A stretch of DNA of 64,000 bases from Gibbula magus (GCA_936450465.1 OW388296.1:46075250-46139249), one strand, 5' to 3'; counted from the first letter of the stretch, positions 1 to 13,486 are shown. The notes: generated by a model not told the origin, from the letters alone. Program-made: numbers and translations.

Positions 1-832
1 TTCTCAAAACTACCAACATCATTTAGCCAATTTACTGTGAAAGGAGTAATTAACCGTGAAGCACCGAGCGACACACATTTCGAAAGTCCTGTTTGAAAAT
101 AAGGATAAATGAAAAATAATTAAAACATTATAAACTGTGAAGAACATTATTTCTCAAGAAAAAATAGAAAACAATGGATGCCTTGAGTCATTTGATGTCA
201 GAGTTCTACGAAAGACTGTTTGTAAGGGGTAATAACTCTTCACTGGAAAATTCATCTCAAATGAACTTTTCATTTTTATCTGAGGTTACAGATAATTGAG
301 CAAATAGTTTTCATCATAAAACTCATTACATACAACTATAATACCGTCTTCTTTCTTTATTAGTAACTAAAACCCATTTGATTTGATTTGTTTTTATCGA
401 AAACTTGACTGGAAACTTTTTAGGCCAATGTGACACCAGACTTGATTGGTCAAATCGAACTTCCCTTTGTGCACACGAAATGTCAACGGGACGACCTCTC
501 ATACAGGCAACTATAATATAGGACAGTCGATCTAAATGTATTTAAAATGTAGAAATATAATAAGTAATATTATTTCCCCTGGCGGTAAGATGAATACGTT
601 GAAAGTTTCTCCCTTGAATAATACGGTATTACGTACCCATGTTTTAAAAGATTTCTCCCTCGATTACCGGCTCGAGTCCCATTGTTACAAATATGGACAG
701 ATCAGACCGTTTTTCCTCCAGAGAAAGTTATAATAAAAACATAAACAATATATCAATATAGATAAATGTTCTCCTTCTAGATATAAAATCAAGAAAACGA
801 CGCTTGTCTAGAAAGTGATTGGAAGGAACGCT
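1..832 (+). promoter_or_regulatory. 5' flank of P450 gene 1
   Basis: No convincing protein is seen here. A TATAAAA string lies at 782-788, about 45 bases before the ATG at 833, and the bases just before it (CCTTCTAG) could instead be a splice acceptor for a non-coding 5' exon. The sequence cannot separate the two. The small open frames in this stretch have no family features. Confidence 0.3.
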
Positions 833-3800
833 ATGGACGTCACCTTCCGAATACCCTACCATGACGTCATAGAGGACCTTTTTGGTAAGATAAAAGCTTA
901 TCTACCAGCAAGTATCACAGGACGAACTGTACTGGTTGGAGTAACTACAGGAGTGGTCGTGTATCTGGTGACAAAGAAAAGATACAAGCTTCCCCCGGGA
1001 CCTCGAGGATGGCCTTTGCTTGGAAATATACTCGGTGAGATACTTAATCTAATGACGTTTTGATTTTAAGGTTATATACCTGAAATGTTTTATACTTTAT
1101 ATTAACAACTAATATGAGATCATTTTGGTTATATCCCGAGTGACTGAGAAATGATTTATCGAGCAAAAGCGAATTCAACATTTCGAAACCAAGTGATGGA
1201 TCATGGATCTAACCAGCCAACGCATTAAAAGCTACAGTTTATTCATCCTGGTATGTTTTATCCGCAAGGCTCCTCCTAATCCTCTGATTTTGTAAAACGC
1301 TTTTGACTCGTAAAGCTGTGGATAACTGGCTAAATAAATTAATTAAAATCGGGCAATATTGTAAGTACCCGGATGATGATGATTGCTTTACACATACAGG
1401 GTATTTTGAACACCTTTGGGGATACAACCATATGCGGTTTAACAACTTCGTTCAATATATATACCTTATATGCACTCCTTAAGTTTAACAAAGATTACCA
1501 ATTACTAACTAACATCGTTGTCTAACGATGTAAGTTAATTTTACTATTTTACACTTGGGTAACGTTTGACGAAGGCTATTGTATATTATATGTCAAAATC
1601 AACCAGGAAACAACTTCTTTTTACTGCAGTACCAAGTAACCATACTAACACTAAGTGCCATTACATTGATATAAAAATGAGTAAAATACTTGTTGAATAT
1701 TATCATCCAAAATGGTGGATCTTTAAAGGGGCAGTAGCACGTTTTTTCGCTCAAATAAGTTGATGAAATGTATTTGAAAAATAATTTCACCAATAGTCAA
1801 ACATCCTCTCTCTTCGGAAAATTAAGTTTAAAATGAGTATACATGTTTCGGTAAAGCCATGGGAATCGTTTTTGTAATACAAAATAATAAATTGTGTTTA
1901 CAATAAAATGGCCGCCATGCAATTTTTGCTTTATACGCAACATAGTTTTTACCACTATAGATACTTGGTTTGTGTAATAATATGTTTTACCCTGTAAAGT
2001 TAATTTAAATGACATCATTATAAATGGGAAATTTGAAAAAATAAATTTTGTAAAAACGTGCTACTGCCCCTTTAAAATCTAGTCATTTTATCTTGTTTAA
2101 ACCAGTGCACTGTGTCGTAACGATGAGCACATTTTCAGAATTCAGGGACAAATCGATCTTCGAGAAGCTTATAGAATGGAAAGAAGAATATGGACCGATA
2201 ATCACTTTCCAGGCTGGTATGTAGCTGTATTCGTGTTGAATGTCTTTTAAATTATTATATGTTTGCTCTCCGCAATTTGCTGGCTCATCAATATTCACAG
2301 AACTAATGAAAAAAAAGAATTACATTCTGAGGGTGCACACTGGCAAACCTAGGCATAATGATATGGAAACACAACATCAGGCAAGCATGCACAATTCATA
2401 ACATTATTGAATTATATTCTGAATTCTGGAATTATTGTTTAGGTAATTAAGTAATTAAACTTGATTTTGTTTCGCGTTGTAAATCATGTTTTTAATTAAA
2501 TATAAAAAAGTGTCTTCAAGAACGTCAAACGGTACACGTGTCATAGTTTAAAATGTTCCTTTTCAGCTCAATTCCAAGGCTAACTATGAAAATAAAATGT
2601 TAAGTGATCAAAAGTGCATTAAACGCTATAAATGGCTATTCCATACTATATTTAAAACATTGCAAAACTGATATTCACAAAATGTATAATTTTCATACAA
2701 CAGGACCAGTTGTCATGGTTGCACTGAACTCTACAGAAACAATCATCGATGCCTTCGTAAAGAACCAGACAGGATTTGCCGGCAGACCCAAATCCTACTC
2801 AAGTAAACATTGTTTAGAAAGAGCATGAAATGTCACATCAAATAAGTGCGTCTCCTACAAGTTGACCTTACCCCAACTTCCCTCGCATTTGATAAACCGC
2901 GCCAATCTCCATTAACTGTTGCGTGCTAGCAAAGCAGCGCGCTACACCGGAATGTTGTAGTGCGCTCTTATACGCAAACACAGAAATGATAATGAAATGT
3001 GGCAAGGCTCAAATTAGCCAGTGATGGAGACAGGCACGAGTCATGACTTGCGAGGGAAGTTGTATTTTCTCTGGAAACAAGGGTCTGTGAGTAATATGTT
3101 AGGAATTTACTGTTTGCCCTAAATTGTTTATCATTGGAGGTACAGATTTCTCAGTGAATTCCTTGTAACCGTCTTTGTGCTTGTTCAAATATCTCATTAA
3201 ATGGAGATAAATATTTATACTGGAACATCTGCTTCAGTATACAAAGTGACAGAGTTAATCTGTACCTTGGGCGTCTTCTCAATGTACGATTAAAGATCTG
3301 ATGCATCTTTTCAGGATTAATCATGACAAGGTTATTAATCCCCACCTTCCTCCCTGTCTATGTAACAAGAGATACAGTTATCGAAGCCTGATTACATCAG
3401 ATATTCTCTGTCAGTATTTGTAATAAGAGATAAAGTAAATTTCAAAGATGAGCCCTACTACATATGATAATCTATGTCTGAATTTGTAATAAGAGAATTT
3501 ATATTCCAAAGATGAGCCTTATTACATCTGATATTCTCTGCCAGCATTTATAATAAGAGAAATTGTATTTCAAAGATGAGCCTTATTACATCTGATTTTC
3601 TCTGTCAGTATTTATAATAAGTGAAATTATATTTCCAAGACTTATTACATCGGATATTCTATGTCAGTATTTGTAATAAGAGAATATATATTCCAAAGAT
3701 GAGCCTTATTACATCTGATTTTCTCTGTCAGTATTTATAATAAGAAATTGTATTTCAAAGATGAGCCTTATTACATCTGATTTTCTCTGTCAGTATTTAT

Positions 3801-6800
3801 AAAAAGTGAACTAATATTTCCAAGACAAGCCTTATTACATCTGACAATTCTCTGTCAGTATTTGTAATGAGAGAAAAATTATATTTCCAAGATAACCTTT
3901 TACTTCGTTTCGAGGACCAGAATCACCCTGGAAACATATTTATGTACTCTATAGCCGTCTGATTCTTTCTGCCATGTATATCTTTATGTTCAGTGGACAT
4001 AACGACAAACGGAGGACAAAGCATAGCAATGGGGGACTATGGACCCTCCTGGAAACTACACAGACGACTTGCATCCAAGGCTCTTAGGTTTGCAGTGGTC
4101 TTTTGCGAAAAGTTCTAAAGGAGAACATTCCCTGTTCCTCAGAGTAATGGAGTCGAATAATTCCAAATATTGAAACATATTTTTTTTTAAAGAAATTCTT
4201 GGATTTATATTCTCCGTGTCACGTTTTCAAAGCACTGTAGCACGCCGTTCTTATTGAAATAAATTGCTCTCTCTAAAAGTAAATATGTGTTACCAATGGC
4301 TAAATGATACTCCAATATCAATATAAATAGGTCTTAAACGAATGTCCATGGTTCGGTTAAGTCATGCGAGTCCATTTCGTTCGAGTGGCCATTTAAAGGT
4401 GTTCACACGAAAATGGCCGCGCTCGAAGGTAGTTAAAGTGACCTGGCTGAAGCTATTCTCCTTAACGCATAGCAGAGTGTTTAGATGTGGGACCTTGATG
4501 GAATGTCTGAACTCTAAAAATCACATGAGACCTGTCACACTGAAAAGTTCCATAAAATTAATGCTTTCCATGTCGCACAATTTTCTACAAATACGGATAA
4601 TCGTTTTCTATGGAAACAACTTATCAGGTCGTGTAATGAGGGGGGCGGGATAGAGTAGTGGTTAGCGCGTTCGACTTCGGATCAAGAGGTCCGGGGTTCG
4701 AATCCCGCCAGGGACACGGCAACTTTGTCTGCAGTAGAGAACTGTTCTACACGCAGTAAGGTTTGGGTGCAATGCTACACTGAATTTCCGCGTAGTACTA
4801 CCCATGGTTCGCTAGTTCAGTCGATTCTCGCAGGTTTCACCGCAATGCATAGCCACATGGCGTTGTGGGCTTAATACTAGCAGCCGCGATATTAGTGAAC
4901 TACTCTTGAAAGCGGCGTTAAACCCCAACTCACTCCTTTAATAATAAATGACAAATTCGAAAAAAACATATATGGAAAAACACGCCACAGTGCCTCTAAC
5001 GGATAACTTAATAAACCACAAGGTTATATCTCCATATCTGTATTTTTGCCTAGACACTATTTGAGAGGAACAACTCTTGAAGAAACTGTAGAGAAGAGTC
5101 TAACTCTGGGAACAAAGATGATGGGGAAACAGGAAGGACCCTTCAACCCGAGCGAGATCATGGACCTCATCACCTTTAATACCATCAACAGCTTCTGTTT
5201 TGGATTCACGTGAGTACCTCTTCAGGCAACAGAAATGTTCCATTCAAATCCAACAAATTTCTTGTTCAAGGCGAGATCCGTGTTTATTTATCAAATGACA
5301 ACATAAACTTCTGCCTTGTTAAAGGGGCAGTAGCACGTTTTTTGCAAAATTTATTTTTTCAAATTTCCCATTTATAATGGTAGTTTATGTCATTTATATT
5401 TACTTTAGATGGTTAAACACTTTATTACTCAAACCTCCCGACCCCGAATGTTTACATTTTCAACCAAAACCGAGGAAGAGTGTTATATCTGTCATGTAAA
5501 GCGAAGGAAAAGGGGAAACATTTATCAAAATCGGTTATTAATCATTGAACATATTTCCTATGAAATATAGCCATACCGCGAACAAAAAGTATCGCGCAAA
5601 CGAAGCAGGGGACTGTTCCACTTTCACGAAATGCTCGTGAAGTTCATGCTCTTCAAAGAGCATGTCTCCCTTACTATCGTTATATTGAGGTTAAGGAAAC
5701 GTGACTATAGATAGAGTTAAATGTTTCATTCTCAGGTCCTTTGTGGCTCCGTGGTAGAGAGTCCAGTTTGAGGAGCGAAGGGATGCACGTTCGAATCTCA
5801 TCATGTCAAGTGTGAAATTTTAACTTAGAATCATTTTCGATTTGTTCTGTGATTGAAATTAAAACATCAAATTAATGCGGTTATTCCGGAATTTGCATTA
5901 TGTTAAAGTCAGGGCAAGGTATATTCTATAGAAATTCACAGGGTATTCTATAGAATATCCCAGGGAGTTCTGTATGGCCTTGAAAGGAGGTTTACCTAAG
6001 AAAAGAAATACCTCACAAATATGACACCTTAGATTTATATGTCACTGTATCATTCCGGGGATTATAACTTGGTACTTGGGATAGTGTTACAGTCCCAGGT
6101 ACATGTATTTTGTTATAATACCGGGGAATATAAGTAAATTGTTTTAGTATAAGTATTCACTTATCATACGCCGAGATGTCAAGTTTAAGGTGAAAGTTAG
6201 TGTGTGTAATGGCAAAATGTGTAAAAAAAATAACTCTAGATTCAATTGCCAATCAGTAAATGTTTTGCCGAAAGGCAGTCTCGAACCCTTCATACTGCTG
6301 CTACTTAGCGATCATACCACGGTACCACTGTGGCTGAGATAATAGTAATACTAATACTACTACTAATAAAAATGATATTTGTCCATAAGTCATACGGTTT
6401 TGGTTTTGGTCTAAACGCCGATTTATTTTATGGACGACTCTTTTGGTTTTTGAAATGTTTTTTCGAATTTAAAAAAGCCAAGATAGGATTTAAACTTGAG
6501 GTCGTTTTGTAAGCATGGGGACCTTGTGTTTATCCCTCGGGTTGCGAGTTTTAATTTCATGAACAAAACTTTGGCATGTTTTATCATACAACTAATTTAA
6601 GATTTGCTGCATCCCGTTTCCTTTTCTGTGCCAGGGGTTATTTATTGCACTGCGACGTCCAGATGTACCACAGTGATACGTTTGCATGGAAAAGCTGACA
6701 AAATGCAGCAAGGCTTAAAGGGGGGGTTATGTCGCCATATTGGATTTTTTGCATTGCGTGAAATGAAAACACGTTATATTGTACCTAATTTTACACCTTT

Positions 6801-9800
6801 TTAATCAAAAAAGACATACACTGATAGAGTATTCATACAGTAACACATAAAATGTCATAAAACTAATAAACAATTTGCTGTTATGCTGAAGCGAAGTTTT
6901 CCCCACTCGCAGCGCCGATGAATGGCTTCAGTTCTCATTGTTTTATTTTTCAACAAATGTGCGCTTGTGTTTATCAAGTTGTGAAATATAAAGTCATCAA
7001 AATATTACCTCCATTACTATCTTTCAATTTGATTGTGTTTTAATCATGTATTGATAACATATATGTGTAAACAGGAATATCCTCTTGAATTTCTATTCCA
7101 CAAAAATACCCGATAGAACCTTCCTTTTAAAAAAGCCAGTGATAGAGAGTGGCTGCTATGTATTGCTGCCAACTTTGTTTGATTGAGTTTGTAATTTGTA
7201 ACATAACTTGATCCTTGTAATCCTTTGGTTTGACGACCCAGAAAAATACCGAACTCTTCAAAAATGTTATCAATCGACGAGCACATACTTCGACGAACAG
7301 ATGAATGGACAGACAGACAGACAGACAGACAGACAGATAGGCAGTCCAAATCATAGTAAAGTCACGTTATCGACGGCAAGTGAAATGAAATAGAATCGAA
7401 ACACCATCCGGAGAGCTAAAATCGTTTTCGTTGCGGATTGGGATACAAACGGATATATGTAATCTTGTTCTTCTGGAAACATTTTAATTTTGTACATCGT
7501 ATAATGTATTATTCAAATCCTGACGTGATACATAACCAATGTTTCTCTATTTACAGTTGTGAAATGGACGATGCCTATTTCATCAATATCAAACGGATTC
7601 TAGATCAATTTGCCACCGAGCTTGGAAACGGTTTTCTTGAGGATTTCATTCCACCTCTTCGACTTTGGCCGACTAAGAGATTAAAAAGGGTTATAAAGAC
7701 AACTGAAGAATTCCTTGGCTGTATCAATGAGAACATCTCCAAACACAAACAGTCCTTCTCAAAGGGTACGTTAACTTTTGAATAAATTAATTTTATATTA
7801 ATGTAATGATTTATTAACGTGTAAATGTAATCAAATCATGTTTCAGCAATTCAAAACTACTTCATGATAACATATGATAGCAGGTTAAGAATTTATCTAT
7901 AAGTCATAGTTTATTGATATGATTATGATGGAGATCTGTAGGATATTGGTATTCATAACGACGGGGCTTTTGGATGTCACTAGCCAACCAGTCACCGAAA
8001 AGTATGAACTGACTGTAAGCCCCACGTAAATTCGTATTTCATTCCATGTACCATCAATATATAATTTAATCCTTGCCGCATTTCCTTAACTTTCAAGTGC
8101 TAAATTAGCACGCTACACCTGAATAGTGGGCTCTGATTCGATAGCACAGAAACATAAGGAAATGCAGAAATGCTTAAATTATTCAGCCAGTACTTTCTGA
8201 CCAACAACATCATATCATACCAAGGAAGCTATCTTCTTAGATTAGCGCCCCTTGGGCTTTGTTATGGAAATTACAACAGGCTCGAAGTATGTAAACATTT
8301 ATCCTGTTGTTTAAATCCGGTAAACTTGCAATCTCGCGAGAGCTAAAACTTCAATGCCATATATATTATTTAATGATTTTCCAATAAACACTGGTCGAAA
8401 GTCTCATCTTCATTGGTCCGCGGGTAACGCAACCGTATCGTTCTATCATATCATATAGTTATAATACCACTGCAGGATGGGTTTGTGTTGTTCAGTTTTC
8501 CCTTTTGAAAAAAATCCTGGGGTGATTAAATACTTATATATGATGGATATACTGAGGCCAAAACGTTTCCCTAATTATTTAACTTTGTATCCTTAAGTGT
8601 AGAGAACCATGTAGTTATTGTACCACAGGACAAAAAGTGATGGGATCCGCTTGCCGGATCCTTCCGAATTCTGCCGGATTCTTTAGGATCCGCCAATATT
8701 TTGGAGAATCCTGAAGGATCCGGCAAATTGATTCAACCACTTTGTCCCTATATTGTCATACTAGATTGTATCTTTGAAAAGCTATCATCCCTATTGACTG
8801 GAGGCGTAAACGCCTCAAACCTTATGCACTGTTGGGATTTCCTTCTAAAGTACTGTTGAAATATTCAAAATAAACTTTCAGCCAATCAAAAATATAAGAC
8901 CAATGAACACAGCTGTAAATTTTGAACGACGTGAACGACGTAATATTGCCTTTTGACTGCAAAAAAAGATTTTGTCGAAGAACCTAAGTATAACAATGTT
9001 GTGTTATGTTGGATCTCATCTTTACTTAACACGTAATTTTTCAAAAACCACAATGCAGTCTTCATTTTGCTTCATTAACATAATATGACATACACATGAA
9101 TTTTAATAATATATTCTGGCATATATATTATATCTAGATGCCTCCAGCCATGCATTTCTAAAGGTTTTTCTTATTGATGTAGATGTGACGAGAGACTTCT
9201 GTGATGCTGTCCTATTGGCACAGATGCAGGCTCATGAGGAAGAGGACCCTGCATTGATGGCTATGTTCACAGATTTACACGTAACCATGACCATCGGCGA
9301 TATATACGGAGGTACCATATTGTCACATTTATTATTGTTTGCTTTCAATTGAGCGCTTATTTTGCCGATAATGAATACTTGTTCATAAACTGTGATTATG
9401 TCAGAGTTATCTTGGGAACATCACCTCCTTGATACTCCAAGCATGATTATATATTGCATTGTATACAAATCATAAGCTTGATGGCTTATCCAAATCGTCG
9501 GCTCTGCTGGCCATGTTTATTAATTTTCTGATATTTTATATAAATCACTTTTGTGTATCAAAATTAAATATTATCATTGACAACATACTTTCTTTTACAT
9601 TTCATTGGTGTAAAGCGCACATAAAATAAAATTATATCTAGTTCGAGGTGAGCAGAATAGATCTGAACATTCAAACCCTTCGTACTCACCAATCGTATGT
9701 ACTCTAATGGTAGAGCCTTGGGCTACAAAGCGAAGAGTTCCGAGTTCGATTCCCACAGTTTCAGCTATGAAAATTTTGGGGATGGATTACCTCACTCTGT

Positions 9801-12401
9801 AGGACTTTATTTGGGGAAAGTAATTTGGAGATTTGGCGAAATCTAATATGCCAATCTAATCTATATTTCATCGTTTGTGAAGACCTCAAATCGTAGAAAA
9901 AGCTCAGAATTGGTGGTAAAACCTACAGAGAATTTATTACAGAAATCATTCACCTGACAATGATTAGAGAAATTGAAATCGTGTATTTGATGATTATCAT
10001 TATTATACATTTTGTTTAAAGACATATCGTTATAGTGATGTCTTCAGTATCGTGTCATAAATGCTGCTTTCAGTCTGTTAACAGATTTCATATGAAACAC
10101 CATTTGTCTTTTTATGGAGCTATCTGAAAATAACACATGCTGCTAGTTATTTGTTCTTGAGAACACAGTACCTATAGGTATGATTCATCTTATTGTTGTG
10201 AGTGTATCATTTAAAGGGGCTGTATCACGTTTTTTCATATTTTATTTTTTTCAAATTTCCCATTTATAATGATTGTTTATGACATTTATATTTACTTTAG
10301 TGGGTAAAACATCTTATTACACAAACCAATTACCCGTTGTAGTAATAACGGTCTTGTGTATAAAGCAAAAATTGCATGGCGACCATTTTATTGTGAACAC
10401 ATTTTATTATTTAGAATATCAGAAAAGATGCCCATGGCTTTACCGAACCATGTACAATCATTTTTAACTTGATTTTCCGAAGAGAGAGGTGTTTTAGTAT
10501 TTGTTAAAAAAAAAATTCAAATACATTTCATCAACTTATTTGAGCGAAAAAACGTGCTACTGCTCCTTCAACGTTTAATATTTACTTTACAGCTGGACTT
10601 GACACAACGCGGATGACCCTTTTGTGGGCACTCCTGTACCTCTCACAAAATAAAGATGTTCAGGAGAAAATGCATAAGGAGATCGATGAGGCATTAGGTA
10701 CGAGATTAAAGATGCATCTGTCTGTCTGTTTGTTTGTCTGTCTGTAAATATGCATCCATTCACAAACGGTATTTGACTTCAATAGGCTCAAACATACCAT
10801 ATGGGTTGGTTTTAGTACACTCTCATTAAATCAGATAGTAAATAAGTTCCACTACGTTACACATATATATTGTGTACCGTAGTGCAACTAATTACGGTCT
10901 GATTTTAATGAGACTGGGTTTAGTACAAATAATTTCGCTCAATCAAACATTTGCTTGATAAAGGTGTTAGTATCTACACTGAAACGTCGCTTATAATTGC
11001 AATAAAGAAAATGTTTCACTTATTGAATTTTAAAAAGCAGAAATCGCTTGGAAATCTATCATATCTATCATACCATATCATAACATTTCACTATCCGAAC
11101 GTTTTTCATGAAAAACGGAAGCGTTCGGATTATCGAGGCCTGACTGTATTACATAGTCAAAGATGGATAGTATTGCTATTGGTTGATGTTTAGATATTTT
11201 TTTTTTTTTATAAATTTAGAAGTTTTTTAATGTGGCTGGTTTGATATTAAATGTCATTGTTCCAGGTGAGAGAATTTACCCCAAGTTATCAGACAGAGTC
11301 AACCTCGTTTACTGCGAGGCTGTCATGCACGAGGTTCTGCGGATGTCGTCAGTGTCTCCCCTTGCTTTACCACACACTGCCACGTGCGATACACACATTG
11401 GTACGTATATGAAGATACTATTACACGAGTAAGTGTGTTGCCACCATTTCACAACAAACGATAACTACCTCTGTTGCATTTTGATAACTTCTTTTGAAAT
11501 CTTGACATATCTTTTAAAGGGGGTGTAGCACGTTTTGTGTAAACATTTTTTTCAAATTCCCATTTATAATTACAGTTTATGTCATTTATATTTACTTAAA
11601 GGATAAAACATCTTATTACACAAACATATAAATGGCATGGCGGCCATTTTAATGTGAACACATTTTAGTATCTAGAATTACAAAAACGATTCCATGGCTT
11701 TAACGAACCATGTACACTCATTTTTTACTTGATTTTCCGAAGAGAGAAGGGTGTTTTACTATAAGTGGCATTATTTTTCTAATACGTGTCATCAACTTAT
11801 TTAAGCGAAAAACATGCTAGTGCCTCTTTAAATACTTAGATAGGGTCGATGGACCGATCACATTGCAAAGGATTTTAAAACAATGCAATGTTTTGGTATT
11901 GCCTTCTAAAACGGTACTGCAAAATTAATGTATATGCTATAACGTGCCGTTCATATGTTTCTGCATAAAAGGGTAGTGGAAAACTTGTTTTATCATCTGA
12001 TCTGTAGATTGCAACATGTTATATCTGATTCTTTTTAAATTCTCTTTTTATAAGGTGACTATGAGATTCCAAAAGGAACCATGGTTTTACCAAACCTCTA
12101 TGCTGTACATCATGACCCGAAAATATGGGGTGACCCGGAAGTGTTTCGCCCTGAGAGATTTCTGGATTCAAATGGCAAGATGGCGCCCAAACCTGACAGC
12201 TGGCTTCCGTTTTCTACCGGAAGGAGGGGCTGTTTAGGAGAAGCTGCAGCCAAACCTCAACTCCACCTCGTAATAGTTGGAATACTGCGCCAGTTTAGTG
12301 TGGCACTGCCGGAGGGGGCTACAGTGGATACGAAACTAAACGGTGGAGCGTTTGCAAACATGCCCAACGACTTTGAAGTTGTTGTAGAGCGAAGACTATA
12401 A
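833..12401 (+). CDS. Cytochrome P450, CYP clan 2, CYP17-like (gene 1), complete, ten exons
   Basis: Predicted haem monooxygenase anchored in the ER membrane and fed electrons by P450 reductase; substrate unknown. Exons: 833-1034, 2139-2216, 2704-2802, 3994-4087, 5054-5209, 7557-7765, 9183-9311, 10593-10697, 11266-11400, 12055-12401, all with AG acceptors and GT donors. They join in frame to 517 codons, the usual P450 length. The ATG at 833 is chosen because the open frame before it begins with GTG. Visible parts: membrane segment about residues 32-47, hinge PPGPRGWP from residue 54, C-helix block [14 protein letters not shown]-helix AGLDTT (323-328), ExxR as EVLR (E380, R383), PERF, and haem loop [10 protein letters not shown] with Cys462. 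Resemblance to vertebrate CYP17 and CYP1/2 is from family knowledge. Introns 1, 5, 7 and 9 carry copies of one MITE family. A possible AATAAA lies at 12493-12498. Confidence 0.93.
1722..2075 (-). repeat. MITE, TTAAAGGGGC family, copy 1
   Basis: A 354-bp element in intron 1 of gene 1. Its ends are inverted: it starts TTAAAGGGGCAGTAGCACG and ends with the complement. It lies in the opposite orientation to the other copies in the window. It has no coding capacity. The TTAA/TA at both ends suggests TA-type target duplication, but the exact duplication is ambiguous because the termini themselves read TTAAA. Confidence 0.85.
3345..3895. repeat. Tandem repeat, about 62-bp unit, intron 3 of gene 1
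   Basis: About eight diverged head-to-tail units, each with TTATTACATCTGATATTCTC, then TCAGTATTTGTAATAAG and TTTCCAAAGATGAGCC. Spacing varies from about 57 to 66 bp. The repeat ends about 100 bp before the exon 4 acceptor at 3993. No open frame of note. Confidence 0.85.
4639..4936 (+). mobile_element. tRNA-derived SINE, full length, intron 4 of gene 1
   Basis: The head has an A box (TAGAGTAGTGGTTAGCGCG, 4651-4669) and a B box (GGTTCGAATCC, 4695-4705), so it derives from a tRNA promoter. The body follows, and the tail ends GCGGCGTTAAACCCC then AACTCACTC. The same family recurs at 35.2, 36.4 and 61.8 kb, with a tail fragment at 13.6 kb. Confidence 0.88.
5319..5440 (+). repeat. MITE, TTAAAGGGGC family, 5' fragment
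   Basis: Matches the left 120 bp of the family (TTAAAGGGGCAGTAGCACG onward), then diverges into unrelated sequence. No right terminus follows, so it is truncated. It lies in intron 5 of gene 1. Confidence 0.75.
5741..5808 (+). repeat. tRNA-like SINE head or pseudo-tRNA
   Basis: GGCTCCGTGGTAGAGAG (A-box-like) followed by GTTCGAATCTC (B-box-like) about 45 bp later. Stems do not pair convincingly, so this is a SINE head rather than a working tRNA gene. A similar reverse-strand fragment (TCGAACC..TACCACGGT) lies near 6275-6330. Confidence 0.4.
7311..7338. repeat. (GACA)n microsatellite
   Basis: About seven perfect GACA units in intron 5 of gene 1. They give rise to the open frames seen on both strands here, which are not genes. 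Confidence 0.9.
8640..8730. repeat. Inverted repeat rich in GGATCC
   Basis: The left arm (TTGCCGGATCCTTCCGAATTC) is mirrored by the right arm (GAATCCTGAAGGATCCGGCAA), with further GGATCCG and GCCGGATTCT copies between. It can fold into an imperfect hairpin. It lies in intron 6 of gene 1. Confidence 0.7.
9695..9765 (+). repeat. tRNA-like SINE head
   Basis: TAATGGTAGAGCC resembles an A box and AGTTCGATTCCC a B box, 30 bases apart. It is not flanked by a convincing acceptor stem. It lies in intron 7 of gene 1. Confidence 0.4.
10211..10571 (+). repeat. MITE, TTAAAGGGGC family, copy in intron 7
   Basis: Full-length but diverged copy: TTAAAGGGGCTGTATCACG at the left, ACGTGCTACTGCTCCTTCAA at the right. 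The inner GGCGGCCATTTTATTGTG block of other copies reads GGCGACCATTTTATTGTG here. Confidence 0.85.
10813..10918. repeat. Short foldback element
   Basis: Left arm ACTCTCATTAAATCAGA and CCACTACG; right arm CGTAGTGCAAC and TCTGATTTTAATGAGA. The arms are inverted about a short AT centre, giving a roughly 100-bp hairpin in intron 8 of gene 1. Non-coding. Confidence 0.7.
11513..11832 (+). repeat. MITE, TTAAAGGGGC family, copy in intron 9
   Basis: Diverged copy starting TTAAAGGGGGTGTAGCACG and ending CATGCTAGTGCCTCTTTAAA, about 320 bp, with the family's internal landmarks (TTTATGTCATTTATATTTAC, GGCGGCCATTTTAATGTG). Confidence 0.82.
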
Positions 12402-12530
12402 ATCTGCTTTTGGCGTGGAATTTGTCTAAGCAAAAAATTCATACGGTTTGCAAACATGCCCAACGACTTTGCAGTTGTTGCGGAGCGAAGATAATAAATC
12501 TGCTCTAGGCGTGGCATTTTCTAATAGAAA
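12351..12530. repeat. Tandem duplication of the gene 1 stop-codon region
   Basis: TTTGCAAACATGCCCAACGA at 12351 recurs at 12447, a 96-bp period. The first copy is the real last codons and stop; the second lies in the 3' untranslated region and still reads almost the same residues before two stops. It supplies the AATAAA at 12493-12498. Confidence 0.85.
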
Positions 12531-12904
12531 TGCCAACTAGTGATTTGAATTGACATTGCAAAATGGTAGTGTTTTTCGCATATTGGTGTGTGGTTTGAGG
12601 ATATTCGGACATTAATGGAGTTCGAAGATGAGAAGCGTTCTCTTGTTATTTTTCTCTGTGAGTTCTAATATATTTGTTCAGTGCACATATACTACTGTCC
12701 AACAGAAACTTGACAATGTCTTGAATATGACCCTGAAGAAAAGTTAAGATATGCAGGATAAATTGTACTGTTTATTTCGCTAGAAAAATCATTTTTAATT
12801 TTGTTAATTCATTTCAATACATCCTAACAAATCGGTACAGTTATAAGGCAAAGTCACATTGGGTCCAAAATCGAAGTGTTTTGTATGCTTGGACACTAAC
12901 AAAA

Positions 12905-13486
12905 TAAACTCACGTGCAAAAGAAACGTCCCCATACAAAATACAAGATATTTCAATCGACGGGCGATAAATGCGACTGAAACAGCGTTACATCATGTCTT
13001 CAGAACCCAAAAATACTAAATATGAATTTTCAAAACATTATCTATTCATAACTCTGAGAAACACAAGTTTTAAGAAATGGTCGTTTTGGAATCTCCTTAA
13101 CTAGACGAGATAGAAGCCTCAAAAAGCCAGTTTTGGCTTGTTTTGAGACGTCCTACAGTAAAGACGCGTCAACAAATTTAAATCAAAGAAGGTTGTTTAT
13201 GTCGAGGATATCTTTAATTAATTAATTTTCTACTTTTTCAATGTTTTAAACTTAAATACCAAATATTGTGGGCCAAAAACATCTTTAAAAAGCGATTTTA
13301 GCACCCCATGTGTATTTGAACAGATGTAAAAATAAAAGAAGCATACTCTGATGTATGAAATTGTGAATACTTCTATACAAAACACGTGGCTACCAAATAC
13401 ATGCAAAATCTACTTTCTCCGACATCAATATTTCATTTAATACTGTTTTCAAAATGTGGGGACGTTTCTTTTGCACGTGAGTTTAT
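12905..13486. repeat. MITE with CACGTGCAAAAGAAACGTCC termini
   Basis: About 580 bp with 30-bp inverted ends (ATAAACTCACGTGCAAAAGA at left, mirrored at right by TCTTTTGCACGTGAGTTTAT). Non-coding. The CAAAAGAAACG core is seen at the ends of several other elements here (41.6 kb, 61.3 kb), as in many Tc1/mariner-type termini. Confidence 0.8.

Noticed and set aside
4639..4720. A tRNA gene
   Set aside because: The A and B boxes belong to a SINE head with body and tail following, and the acceptor stem does not pair.
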